Part shown: positions 1 to 6,713 of the stretch, piece after piece | How the letters are laid out: each line of letters starts with the position of its first letter | Position numbering within the stretch: the stretch's first letter is position 1 | Assembly: GCA_015492115.1 (NCBI GenBank) | Contig: WGFS01000156.1 | Span: 1 to 15,417, forward strand | Origin: Aquificaceae bacterium | Lineage (GTDB): Bacteria; Aquificota; Aquificia; Aquificales; Aquificaceae | Reading direction: 5' to 3' | Length of the DNA: 15,417 bases | Notes under the pieces: model-generated | What the model was told of the DNA's origin: nothing | The model's input: only the letters and a program-made list of their open reading frames with translations | Databases searched by the model: none | Program-made: the position numbers and the translations under genes

Positions 1-1095
1 CTGCTTAACTCCCTTGTGGTTGAGTCCGCGAAGGAGTCAAGGGTTCCCGCTGGGGGAGCCCTCGGGGTTGACAGGGAGATATTCGCCTCATACATAACAA
101 GAAGGATAGAGGAGCACCCCAACATTGAGGTCCGGAGGAAGGAGGTAGAGCGCATACCCGAAGATGATATAGTTATAGTCGCCACGGGACCTCTCACCTC
201 CGAAAAACTCACAGAACATATAAGGGAGCTCGTGGGTCATGAGACCCTGTACTTCTACGATGCTATATCTCCAATAGTTGATGCGGAGAGTGTTGACTTC
301 TCCAAAGGTTTCTGGGGTTCAAGGTACGGAAGGGGTGGGGACGACTACTTCAACTGCGTCCTGACGGAGGAGGAGTACAGGAAGTTCTACGAGGAGCTCC
401 TGAAGGCGGAGAAGGTTCAGCCCAAGGACTTTGAGAAGGCGGTTCACTTTGAGGGCTGTCTGCCCATAGAGGAGATGGCAGAAAGGGGATACCAGACCCT
501 TCTCTTTGGTCCCATGAAGCCTGTGGGACTGAAAGACCCCAGGACTGGGGAACAGCCCTTTGCGGTGGTACAGCTGAGGAAGGAGAATAAGGAGGGAACT
601 CTCCTCTCCCTCGTGGGTTTTCAGACCAAGCTCACCTACCCGGAGCAGAAGAGGGTCTTCAGGCTCATACCAGCCCTCAGGAATGCTGTGTTTGTAAGGC
701 TCGGATCCATGCACAGGAACACCTTCATCCAGTCCAACAGGGTTCTGACTCCCTTCCTGAACATGAGGAAGAGGGAGAACATATTCTTCGCGGGGCAGAT
801 AACGGGGGTAGAGGGCTACGTTGCATCTTCGGCTACCGGCATTCTTGCGGGGATAAACGCTGGAAGGCTCGCCAAAGGTAAAGAGCTTGTGGTTCCGCCT
901 GCGGAGACCATGCTGGGTTCCCTCGTGAGATACGTGACCTCCAAGGAGGGCGAGATCCAACCCATGAACCCAGTATTCGGTCTCCTTCCTCCGCTGGATA
1001 AAAGAGTGAGGGACAAAAAAAGGAGAAAGGAACTTCTCGCTGAGAGGGCATTGAATAAAATGAGAGAATGGACAGAGCAACTCCAAAGAGGGTGA
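1..1095 (+). CDS. trmFO: TrmFO, folate/FAD-dependent tRNA uridine-54 C5-methyltransferase (5' end cut by window)
   Basis: This enzyme forms m5U54 in the tRNA T-loop, using methylene-tetrahydrofolate and reduced FAD (known for the family). The frame is open from base 1, so the N-terminal FAD-binding dinucleotide fold lies outside the window; about 364 of the roughly 440 residues are visible. Counting from codon 1, the recognisable parts are VPAGGALGVDRE (15-26), an ATGPLTS segment (61-67), SRYGRGGDDYFNC with Cys119, FEGCLPIE with Cys153, and the C-terminal FAD-contacting stretch GQITGVEGYVASSATG (266-281). Cys119 and Cys153 sit in conserved family motifs, and one probably corresponds to a catalytic cysteine, but I cannot say which from sequence alone. 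The GTG at 16 is internal, not a start. The stop TGA is at 1093-1095, and the end overlaps hemD by 28 bp, suggesting co-transcription. Identification is secure. Confidence 0.93.
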   Translation: MLNSLVVESAKESRVPAGGALGVDREIFASYITRRIEEHPNIEVRRKEVERIPEDDIVIVATGPLTSEKLTEHIRELVGHETLYFYDAISPIVDAESVDFSKGFWGSRYGRGGDDYFNCVLTEEEYRKFYEELLKAEKVQPKDFEKAVHFEGCLPIEEMAERGYQTLLFGPMKPVGLKDPRTGEQPFAVVQLRKENKEGTLLSLVGFQTKLTYPEQKRVFRLIPALRNAVFVRLGSMHRNTFIQSNRVLTPFLNMRKRENIFFAGQITGVEGYVASSATGILAGINAGRLAKGKELVVPPAETMLGSLVRYVTSKEGEIQPMNPVFGLLPPLDKRVRDKKRRKELLAERALNKMREWTEQLQRG

Positions 1096-1802
1096 TACTC
1101 ACCCGGTCAAAAGAGGATATAGAGAAGGACAGAAAACTCTTTGAAAAGTACGGATTTGAGGTTGTTGAACTGCCCCTGATAGAGACCGAGCGCCTGGACT
1201 TTGAGCTTCCGGAGGGGAAGGTTGACTATGTGGTGTTCCCGAGTGCGAAGGCGGTCAGGTACTTTCTGAGCGGGGCGAAAATACCCCGGGGGGCAAAGCT
1301 CGTCGCTGTGGGCGAAAAGACAGGAAATGTACTCAAGGAGCTCGGATATGAGGTGTCGCTAATTCCAAAAGATATGAGCGCAGAGGGTGTGGTTAGAGAG
1401 TTTCCGGAGGGAAAGGGTGAGGTGGTTCTTGTACCGCGCTCGGAACAGGGCAGGAGGGAGCTGTTGGAGGGTCTATCAGAGAAAGGTTACAGGGTAATAC
1501 CGCTGAATGTGTACAGAACCGTCCAGGTTAAGTACGATGAGGGTGAGATAGTATCTTCTCTGAGAAAGGGCGGTTTTATCGTCTTTGCAAGCCCATCAGC
1601 TGTAAGAGGTCTTTTTGCAAATTTACAAAAGGATAGAGCGGTAGCTTTACTCAAAGACGTCGTTGTAGTCTCAATTGGCAAAACTACAAAAAAGGAGCTG
1701 GAAAAGTTCGGCTTAAGACCGAATATAATGCCCATGAAACCCTTGATGGAGGAGGTCGCGGGTAAAATTCACGAGTTCTGGCAAGAAAATTGCTTATGTT
1801 AA
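1068..1802 (+). CDS. hemD: uroporphyrinogen-III synthase
   Basis: HemD cyclises hydroxymethylbilane to uroporphyrinogen III with inversion of ring D, feeding haem, sirohaem and cobamide synthesis in the cytoplasm (known for the family). The protein has 244 residues, the usual length, and shows the two pseudo-repeated alpha/beta domains: VILTRSKED near the start, VVFPSAKAVRYFL (55-67), the second-domain VLVPRSEQGRRELLEGL (120-136), and FIVFASPSAVRGLF (170-183), the most typical HemD signature. The family is poorly conserved, so the call rests on these motifs and the overall pattern. The start at ATG 1068 lies inside the end of trmFO and has only a weak purine-rich stretch before it; GTG 1092, overlapping the trmFO stop, is an alternative that would shorten the protein by eight residues. 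lpxC follows after seven bases, so trmFO-hemD-lpxC probably form one transcript. The last 200 bp are more AT-rich than the first half. Confidence 0.88.
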   Translation: MDRATPKRVILTRSKEDIEKDRKLFEKYGFEVVELPLIETERLDFELPEGKVDYVVFPSAKAVRYFLSGAKIPRGAKLVAVGEKTGNVLKELGYEVSLIPKDMSAEGVVREFPEGKGEVVLVPRSEQGRRELLEGLSEKGYRVIPLNVYRTVQVKYDEGEIVSSLRKGGFIVFASPSAVRGLFANLQKDRAVALLKDVVVVSIGKTTKKELEKFGLRPNIMPMKPLMEEVAGKIHEFWQENCLC

Positions 1803-1809
1803 TACCGCT

Positions 1810-2619
1810 ATGAAACAGAGGACTATAAAAGAAACTTTAGAGTTTGAGGGGGTTGGAATACACTCCGGGGAAAGAACGAAGGTAGTACTACATCCAGAAG
1901 GTGAGAACTCGGGAATAAGCTTCTATAAAGAAGGTGTAAAGATACCCGTCAGCCCTGAAAATGTTGTAAACACTTTCCACTCCACGGATTTAGGAAGCGA
2001 AGGCGTTGTGGTAAAGACGGTTGAACACCTCCTCGCGACACTCCACCTCTTGGGAATAAGCAACCTCACCGTAGAGGTTCAGGGTGGAAGCGAGATACCC
2101 ATAATGGACGGAAGCGGATACTTCTTCTACAGAGAGCTCAAGGATAAAGTGGTAAAGCAGGACGAGAACATTGAAGTCCTGTATATAAAGGATGAGGTAA
2201 GGGTTGAAAGGGGGGATTCATACATAATGGCCCTTCCCTGCTCCTGCTTTGAGATAACCTACGAGGGAGAGTTCAAGACTTACTTTGGCAAACAGAAATA
2301 CACCTTCAGGGGGAACGTAAGAGACATAATCCTTGCGAGGACCTTCTGCTTTGAGCACGAGATAGAGTTCATAAAGAAGAACGGACTTGGGAAGGGAGGT
2401 AGCTTAGAGAACACACTCGTGATAGGAAGGGAAAAGGTGTACAACAGAGGCGGACTGAGATACCAGGACGAGCCTGTCAGACACAAGGTTTTTGACCTCA
2501 TAGGCGACCTTTACCTCCTCGGGATGTCAGTGAGAGGCAAGTTCATATCCTACAAAGGTGGGCACAGTCTTAACTTTGAGCTTGTGAAGTCCCTCTACAA
2601 AAAGGCTGTAGCTGTGTAA
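1810..2619 (+). CDS. lpxC: UDP-3-O-acyl-N-acetylglucosamine deacetylase
   Basis: LpxC removes the acetyl group from UDP-3-O-acyl-GlcNAc, the committed step of lipid A synthesis, so the organism has a Gram-negative outer membrane with lipopolysaccharide. The 269 residues cover the full two-domain enzyme. Visible functional residues are VGIHSG (15-20), the catalytic/zinc pair Glu72-His73 in KTVEHLL, the HKVFDLIGD motif with zinc ligands His225 and Asp229, and the general acid His252 in GGHSLN. The sequence closely resembles A. aeolicus LpxC as I recall it, including the LARTFCFEHEIE and LGKGGSLENTLV segments; it ends about a dozen residues earlier than that protein. No Shine-Dalgarno precedes ATG 1810. 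A TATGTT hexamer at 1795-1800 leaves nine bases to the start, a weak candidate for a promoter inside the end of hemD. The gene is closed by a hairpin at 2623-2640. Confidence 0.97.
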   Translation: MKQRTIKETLEFEGVGIHSGERTKVVLHPEGENSGISFYKEGVKIPVSPENVVNTFHSTDLGSEGVVVKTVEHLLATLHLLGISNLTVEVQGGSEIPIMDGSGYFFYRELKDKVVKQDENIEVLYIKDEVRVERGDSYIMALPCSCFEITYEGEFKTYFGKQKYTFRGNVRDIILARTFCFEHEIEFIKKNGLGKGGSLENTLVIGREKVYNRGGLRYQDEPVRHKVFDLIGDLYLLGMSVRGKFISYKGGHSLNFELVKSLYKKAVAV

Positions 2620-2622
2620 AGG

Positions 2623-2640
2623 ACGCCCCCGAAGGGGCGT
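2623..2640. terminator. hairpin between convergent lpxC and peroxidase genes
   Basis: A perfect 7-bp stem, ACGCCCC (2623-2629) with GGGGCGT (2634-2640), encloses the loop CGAA. It fills most of the 26 bp between the stop codons of lpxC and the converging peroxidase gene. No T-tract follows on either strand, so it is not a classical intrinsic terminator. A bidirectional terminator or an mRNA 3'-end stabiliser is the likely role, by position. Confidence 0.55.
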
Positions 2641-2645
2641 GAGTA

Positions 2646-3722
2646 TCACCTTACGGGCTTTTCCGTACTGTTCGTTGATGGAGGAAGCACAGGTAACTCC
2701 AGAGCATATCTGGGTATCTCACCTTCAAGTGTTCTCAGGAAGGCGGTTATGCTTTCAACCTGGCTTTTGGACAGCTCCTTTCCGAGCTGGACCTTAGCCA
2801 TGACCTGTATGGCGTCCTCCAGGTTCCACACAGAGCCGTCGTGGAAGTAAGGGTATGTTCTCGTTACGTTCCTGAGAGAGGGAACCTTGAAGACGTAGAG
2901 GTCCTCCTCCCTGTGGGTTACAGCGAACTTGCCAACGTCCATGGGCATCGTAGGTTTTTCAAGGGTTACATACTCCCTCGTGGCGTCCCAGTATGCCTCA
3001 ACTATACCGAACCTCGTGAACATCCTCCCTCCAACCGCAGGTCCATTGTGACAGCCCGCACACCCCACCTCTATGAAGGTCTTGAGTCCTTTCTTCTCCT
3101 TCTTCGTCAGGGCATTCACGTCCCCCTTGAGGAACTTATCAAATCTTGAAGGGGTCATCAGGGTTCTCTCAAATGCCGCTATAGCCTTCGCAACGTTCTC
3201 GTAGTTGAGAGGGTTTTTCTCATGTGGGAATGCCTTTTTGAAGAGCTCAACGTATTCGGGTATTGAACTGAGTCTTTTCACCACCTCCTCGGGAGAGTCC
3301 ATAGCCATCTCTATGGGGTTGAGTATGGGTCCCTTAGCCTGCTCCTCAACGTCCTTAGCCCTTCCATCCCAGAACTGGGCAACGTGGATTGCTGCGTTCA
3401 GCGTAGTGGGTGCGTTCCTTGGACCTATCTGCCACCTGTGTCCCACGGAGGTCGGAAGGTTGTCCACCCCGTAGGTCGCGAGGTTGTGACAGGTGTTACA
3501 GGATATAAGCCCGCTCTTGGAAAGCCTGGGCTCGTAGTAGAGCATCTTCCCCAGCCTTACCTTCTCGGGGGTTACGGGGTTGTCTTTGCTCTGGGCGACC
3601 TCTGGGAGGGGTTTGAAGTACTTTCTCGCCTCCTCAAGGAGCTTGGCATCCTCTGGGTTCCCCGTTCCCATGAGAAGAGCACCACCAACAGCCACCGCCA
3701 CCACAGCAACCAAGCTCTTCAT
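2646..3722 (-). CDS. periplasmic di-heme cytochrome c peroxidase (CcpA/MauG superfamily)
   Basis: Enzymes of this family reduce hydrogen peroxide to water in the periplasm with electrons from small c-type cytochromes. The 358-residue protein begins with a short hydrophobic export signal (about residues 1-20, MKSLVAVVAVAVGGALL). It has two CXXCH haem c sites, CNTCH (75-79) and CAGCH (221-225), the usual spacing for two fused cytochrome c domains. Other family motifs are QFWDGRAKD (116-124), GPRNAPTTLNA (100-110), AAFERTLMTP (182-191) and TYPYFHDGS (289-297). The proline-rich tail after residue 340 looks disordered. Start ATG is at 3722-3720 with a strong Shine-Dalgarno, AGGAGG, at 3736-3731, unlike most other genes in this window. 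It is divergent from the ArsA-like gene across a 90-bp region with a palindromic operator-like site, so peroxide- or metal-responsive control is plausible. Family assignment is firm; the electron donor is not visible. Confidence 0.94.
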   Translation of the reverse strand: MKSLVAVVAVAVGGALLMGTGNPEDAKLLEEARKYFKPLPEVAQSKDNPVTPEKVRLGKMLYYEPRLSKSGLISCNTCHNLATYGVDNLPTSVGHRWQIGPRNAPTTLNAAIHVAQFWDGRAKDVEEQAKGPILNPIEMAMDSPEEVVKRLSSIPEYVELFKKAFPHEKNPLNYENVAKAIAAFERTLMTPSRFDKFLKGDVNALTKKEKKGLKTFIEVGCAGCHNGPAVGGRMFTRFGIVEAYWDATREYVTLEKPTMPMDVGKFAVTHREEDLYVFKVPSLRNVTRTYPYFHDGSVWNLEDAIQVMAKVQLGKELSKSQVESITAFLRTLEGEIPRYALELPVLPPSTNSTEKPVR

Positions 3723-3730
3723 CTCTCACA

Positions 3731-3736
3731 CCTCCT
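3731..3736 (-). promoter_or_regulatory. strong Shine-Dalgarno of the peroxidase gene
   Basis: On the minus strand AGGAGG lies eight bases before the ATG at 3722. It is one of only two textbook ribosome binding sites in the window (the other is before the DUF302 gene), so anti-Shine-Dalgarno initiation is used here but apparently not at most neighbouring starts. Confidence 0.75.
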
Positions 3737-3754
3737 ACATGTAATTTAATTGCA

Positions 3755-3766
3755 ATATAATTATAT
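3755..3766. promoter_or_regulatory. palindromic -10 region, peroxidase promoter
   Basis: ATATAATTATAT is a perfect 12-bp palindrome containing TATAAT on both strands (minus strand 3765-3760; plus strand 3756-3761). On the minus strand it predicts a transcript starting near 3753, with a leader of about 30 nt carrying the AGGAGG site of the peroxidase gene. The -35 position falls on the 3774-3788 palindrome and matches the TTGACA consensus poorly, which suits a regulated promoter. The symmetrical hexamer could also fire toward the ArsA-like gene. Confidence 0.5.
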
Positions 3767-3773
3767 ACTAATT

Positions 3774-3788
3774 TGCGAATAATTCGCA
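3774..3788. promoter_or_regulatory. 7-1-7 palindrome, candidate Fur/PerR-family operator
   Basis: TGCGAATAATTCGCA is a perfect inverted repeat of two 7-bp arms about one central base. Two further outer positions also pair (3771 with 3791 and 3772 with 3790), with one mismatch between them. The 7-1-7 layout and the outer TG..AAT/ATT..CA match the general form of Fur-superfamily boxes (Fur, PerR, Zur). It overlaps the -35/spacer region of the minus-strand peroxidase promoter and lies about 32 bp before the predicted start of the ArsA-like transcript, so it could control both. The regulator is inferred, not seen. Confidence 0.5.
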
Positions 3789-3800
3789 GATAGCTCGGGT

Positions 3801-3806
3801 TAAAAT
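3801..3806 (+). promoter_or_regulatory. -10 element of ArsA-like gene, leaderless spacing
   Basis: TAAAAT ends six bases before the ATG at 3813, and no Shine-Dalgarno lies between. Transcription would start at or next to the A of the start codon. No good -35 is seen at 16-18 bp. The plus-strand TATAAT at 3756-3761 is an alternative that would give a 45-nt leader. Confidence 0.5.
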
Positions 3807-3812
3807 ATTTTC

Positions 3813-4994
3813 ATGAGGATACTTCTCTTCTCAGGAAAGGGTGGTGTAGGGAAAACTACCATATCCGCAGCGACAGGATACAGGCTCTCAGAGCTGGGTT
3901 ACAAGACCATCGTCGTCTCCCTTGACCCCGCACACTCCCTCGCCGACGCCTTTGACATTTCGGAGGAAGAGAAGTTCAGGGCGAAGGGACTTCCCATAAA
4001 GATAAATGAGAAGCTTTACATACAGGAGATAGACATACAGGAGGAGATAGACAGGTACTGGGGGGACGTGTACAGGTTCTTAGAGCTTCTTTTCAACACG
4101 ACCGGGCTTGATGAGGTCTTGGCTGAGGAGCTCGCCATACTCCCGGGAATGGAGGAGGTCACGAGCCTTCTGTATGTGAACAAGTACTACAGGGAGAAGG
4201 AGTACGATGTTCTAGTCCTTGACCTCCCTCCAACGGGAGAGTCCCTGAGGTTCGTTTCCATGCCAACGGTTCTAAAGTGGTATATGAAAAAGATCTTCAA
4301 GACGGAGCGCCTCGTTATGAAGGTGGCAAGACCCGTGGTGGGAAGGCTCTCGGACGTTCCCCTTCCAGACGAGTCCTACTTCAAGGCGCTTGAGAACTTC
4401 TACGAGAAGCTGAAGGGTGTGGACGAGATACTTATAGACCCCGAGATAACCTCCGTCAGGCTCGTCTCAAACCCTGAGAAGATGGTGCTCAGGGAGAGCC
4501 AGAGGGCTTTCATGTACTTCAACCTCTTCGGGGTGAACGTTGACGGGGTTATAGTGAACAAGGTTATACCTCCGGACGCCGGGGACTGCTCTTATCTCAG
4601 GAACTGGATAGAGGTTCAGAAGAAATACCTCTCGGAGATAGAGGACTACTTCTCCCCCGTTCCAGTGTTCAAGGTTCCACTTCTGGAGGACGAGGTGTTC
4701 GGAACCCAGAGGCTGGAGATACTCTCCGACATAGTATACAGGGACAGGGATCCTGCGGATGTCTTCTTCAGGGAGAAACCTTACGAGTTCATCCAGGAGG
4801 AGGGGAAGTACGTGATTAAGATAAGGGCACCCTTCGTGAAGAAGGAGAGCGTCTCCCTATTGAAGGGAGAAGACGAGGTAGTGGTCAGGGTGGGGAATTT
4901 CAAGAGCCACATAATGCTTCCCAGAAAGCTGAGAGATTTAGAGCCCGAGGGGGCGAGGATAGAGGACGGATATATCTACGTCAGGTTAAGCTGA
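3813..4994 (+). CDS. ArsA/Get3-family ATPase with C-terminal HSP20-like domain
   Basis: This is a cytoplasmic SIMIBI-class ATPase related to arsenite-pump ATPase ArsA and tail-anchored-protein chaperone Get3. Residues 8-16 (GKGGVGKTT) form the deviant Walker A loop. LDPAHSLADAFD (37-48) is the switch I segment, DLPPTGESLR (137-146) is switch II, and VIVNKVIPP (246-254) is the base-recognition region. The protein has one ATPase unit plus about 65 C-terminal residues (from 330) resembling the HSP20-like domain appended to some bacterial ArsA proteins. The Get3 zinc CXXC position reads CSYL (259-262), so a zinc-bridged dimer is unlikely, and no arsenite-binding cysteine set is visible; arsenic transport is therefore not supported. 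No arsB or arsR is nearby. The gene shares a divergent regulatory region with the peroxidase and overlaps the converging CLC gene by nine bp. The substrate is unknown. Confidence 0.88.
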   Translation: MRILLFSGKGGVGKTTISAATGYRLSELGYKTIVVSLDPAHSLADAFDISEEEKFRAKGLPIKINEKLYIQEIDIQEEIDRYWGDVYRFLELLFNTTGLDEVLAEELAILPGMEEVTSLLYVNKYYREKEYDVLVLDLPPTGESLRFVSMPTVLKWYMKKIFKTERLVMKVARPVVGRLSDVPLPDESYFKALENFYEKLKGVDEILIDPEITSVRLVSNPEKMVLRESQRAFMYFNLFGVNVDGVIVNKVIPPDAGDCSYLRNWIEVQKKYLSEIEDYFSPVPVFKVPLLEDEVFGTQRLEILSDIVYRDRDPADVFFREKPYEFIQEEGKYVIKIRAPFVKKESVSLLKGEDEVVVRVGNFKSHIMLPRKLRDLEPEGARIEDGYIYVRLS

Positions 4995-6695
4995 GAACTC
5001 CCTTATAGCCCTTCCTATGTCAGCCCTCGCTATTATACCCACGAGTTTTCTGCTCCCTTTCTTCTCCACCACGGGAAGCCGTCCTATACCCTTCGCTGTC
5101 ATAAGCCTGAAGACATCTGCGAGGGTGTCCTCGGGAGTGGCAACCAGGAGATTTGTGCTCATGATCTCGTACACTCTGATCCCTTTCCTCTCTGCGGGAG
5201 CGATCTCCATGATGTCGCTTCTGGTAATTATTCCGACAACCCTGTCTCTGTTAACCACGGGAAGCCCACCTATCAGATTGTCCATCATAAGTCTGTAGGC
5301 TTCCTCAACTGAGTCGTAAGGTCTCACAGTTATCGGTTCTCTCATGTAGTCTTTCACCTTTAACTTCTCAAGGATGAAGAGTCCCCACTCGTCCATGTGA
5401 GCGGGAGAGTCCAGTCTGGTATCCACCTGGCTCGGGAATATACTCCTTTTACCGCTGAGGAAGTAGGTTATGAACACCGAGATCATAGCCGGGACGAGGA
5501 GCTCGTATCCTCCGGTCATCTCCGCTATGAGTATGAGGGTAGAGAGGGGAGCCTTTGCCGCTCCTGCAAAGAGGGAGACCATACCCACTATGGTGAAGGA
5601 GGGAACGTGTAAGGATATGTAGTAGTACTGGTTCAGGGCTATACTGTACGCTGATCCCACAAGACCCCCTATCATGACCGAGGGACCGAAGACACCTCCT
5701 GAACCTCCCGAACCGAGGGTGAAGGAAACTCCGAACATAACCGCAAGGGCTCCAAGGATTATGAAGCTCAAGTCTGTGAGCTTGCCGTCCAGTATCAACT
5801 GGAGCCATCCGTAGCCGTTACCTATGGCTATGGGGACGAAGGCACCTATGAGACCCGCTACAAAACCACCGAGAGCAGGTTTCACGTAAGGAGGTGTTCT
5901 TAACCTGTCAAATTCCTCATTGACCTTGAAGAAAAGGAAGGTAAATATCCTTACCACGATGGCGCAAACGAGACCGAGACCTGCGTATGCTAAGAGAGAT
6001 AGGGGTTGGACGTTTAAAAACTTGGGTATGTCCGCTGAAAATATAGGCTGGAAGCCAAAGAAGAGACTGAAAACGCTGTAAGAGGTCACGGAAGCGATAA
6101 AGCTCGGGATCATAGCCTCTATCTCAAAGTCTCTTTTGAAAAAGACCTCGGCGCTTATTATCGCCCCAGCGAGGGGTGCCTTGAATATGGCAGCTATCCC
6201 AGCCCCGAGACCCACCGCGAGGGCGGTCCTCCTCTCCTTCTGATTCAGTCTGAAAATGTCTCCTATGCTTGAGCTTATCCCCGCACCTATCAGGGCTATG
6301 GGTCCCTCTCTTCCGGAGGTTCCTCCTGTCCCTATGGTCACTGCGGATGTGATCAGTTTTACAATGGAGGACTTTATGGAGAGCTTCTCCTTGTTGTGGT
6401 AAGCCTTTATCGCTGCGTCCGTACCTACCCCAGCGGATTCGGGAGATAGGAAGTGAGTGAGGAGTCCAGAGACGAGCCCTCCGAGGGCAACGGTCAGGGG
6501 GAGGAGGTAAGGTCTTTCAGCATAAAAGGTGAAGTGTTGCCTCACTCCCTCTCCCGCGGGAAGGGGCTGAATGTACCCGACCAAGAACTCAAGGACGTAA
6601 TGGTTGAGAAACTCTAAGGCATAGACGAAGAGGACTGCAAAGAGTCCAGTGAACACCCCGATGGCGACGGGGAGCATGAGGTACTTCCTGAGCAT
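4986..6695 (-). CDS. CLC-family chloride channel/transporter with two C-terminal CBS domains
   Basis: CLC proteins move chloride or other anions across the inner membrane as dimers, as channels or Cl-/H+ antiporters. Residues 1 to about 425 are strongly hydrophobic with the CLC signatures: TSGREGPIALIG (126-136) with the gating glutamate Glu130, APLAG (173-177), and the filter-forming GGVFGPS (333-339). The E. coli GSGIP segment corresponds to SAGVGTDA (87-94). Aligned by eye on the PLAG motif, the E. coli proton glutamate E203 is Val184, as in channel-type CLCs, and the anion-coordinating tyrosine region reads SIFPSQ, with Phe420 a likely substitute. Two CBS domains follow (about 446-498 and 508-565), suggesting adenine-nucleotide regulation. 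The 569-residue length fits CLC plus a CBS pair. The start codon at 6695 lacks a Shine-Dalgarno and has a TAAAAT hexamer eight bases upstream. It is divergent from rtcA. Confidence 0.94.
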   Translation of the reverse strand: MLRKYLMLPVAIGVFTGLFAVLFVYALEFLNHYVLEFLVGYIQPLPAGEGVRQHFTFYAERPYLLPLTVALGGLVSGLLTHFLSPESAGVGTDAAIKAYHNKEKLSIKSSIVKLITSAVTIGTGGTSGREGPIALIGAGISSSIGDIFRLNQKERRTALAVGLGAGIAAIFKAPLAGAIISAEVFFKRDFEIEAMIPSFIASVTSYSVFSLFFGFQPIFSADIPKFLNVQPLSLLAYAGLGLVCAIVVRIFTFLFFKVNEEFDRLRTPPYVKPALGGFVAGLIGAFVPIAIGNGYGWLQLILDGKLTDLSFIILGALAVMFGVSFTLGSGGSGGVFGPSVMIGGLVGSAYSIALNQYYYISLHVPSFTIVGMVSLFAGAAKAPLSTLILIAEMTGGYELLVPAMISVFITYFLSGKRSIFPSQVDTRLDSPAHMDEWGLFILEKLKVKDYMREPITVRPYDSVEEAYRLMMDNLIGGLPVVNRDRVVGIITRSDIMEIAPAERKGIRVYEIMSTNLLVATPEDTLADVFRLMTAKGIGRLPVVEKKGSRKLVGIIARADIGRAIREFSA

Positions 6696-6699
6696 AAGT

Positions 6700-6705
6700 T
6701 AGAAT
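6700..6705 (+). promoter_or_regulatory. -10 element of rtcA, leaderless spacing
   Basis: TAGAAT ends eight bases before ATG 6714, with no Shine-Dalgarno in the interval. The 10-bp block TAGAATTTTA (6700-6709) holds this hexamer and that of the CLC gene face to face, so the two promoters cannot be occupied by RNA polymerase together. Sequence upstream of it is CLC coding sequence and has no good -35. Confidence 0.5.
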
Positions 6706-6709
6706 TTTA
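6704..6709 (-). promoter_or_regulatory. -10 element of the CLC gene, leaderless spacing
   Basis: Minus-strand TAAAAT lies eight bases before ATG 6695, predicting a transcript with zero to two leader bases. It overlaps the oppositely directed rtcA hexamer (6700-6705) by two base pairs, and no clear -35 is visible. Confidence 0.5.
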
Positions 6710-6713
6710 GCCG

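Noticed and set aside
319..1086. Long minus-strand open frame opposite trmFO
   Set aside because: Its translation is low-complexity and shows no family motif, while the plus strand carries conserved TrmFO motifs; it is a shadow frame.
16..1095. GTG at 16 as the start of trmFO
   Set aside because: The frame stays open to base 1 with TrmFO-like sequence (LLNSLVVESA), and the N-terminal FAD-binding fold is missing, so the gene is cut by the window rather than starting here.
2229..2250. CSC motif in LpxC (residues 144-146) as an extra metal site
   Set aside because: The LpxC zinc is bound by His73, His225 and Asp229; these two cysteines are only an isolated pair without supporting ligands.
3813..4994. 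Arsenite-efflux ATPase ArsA
   Set aside because: It has a single ATPase unit, lacks the arsenite-binding cysteines, and has no arsB, arsD or arsR neighbour.
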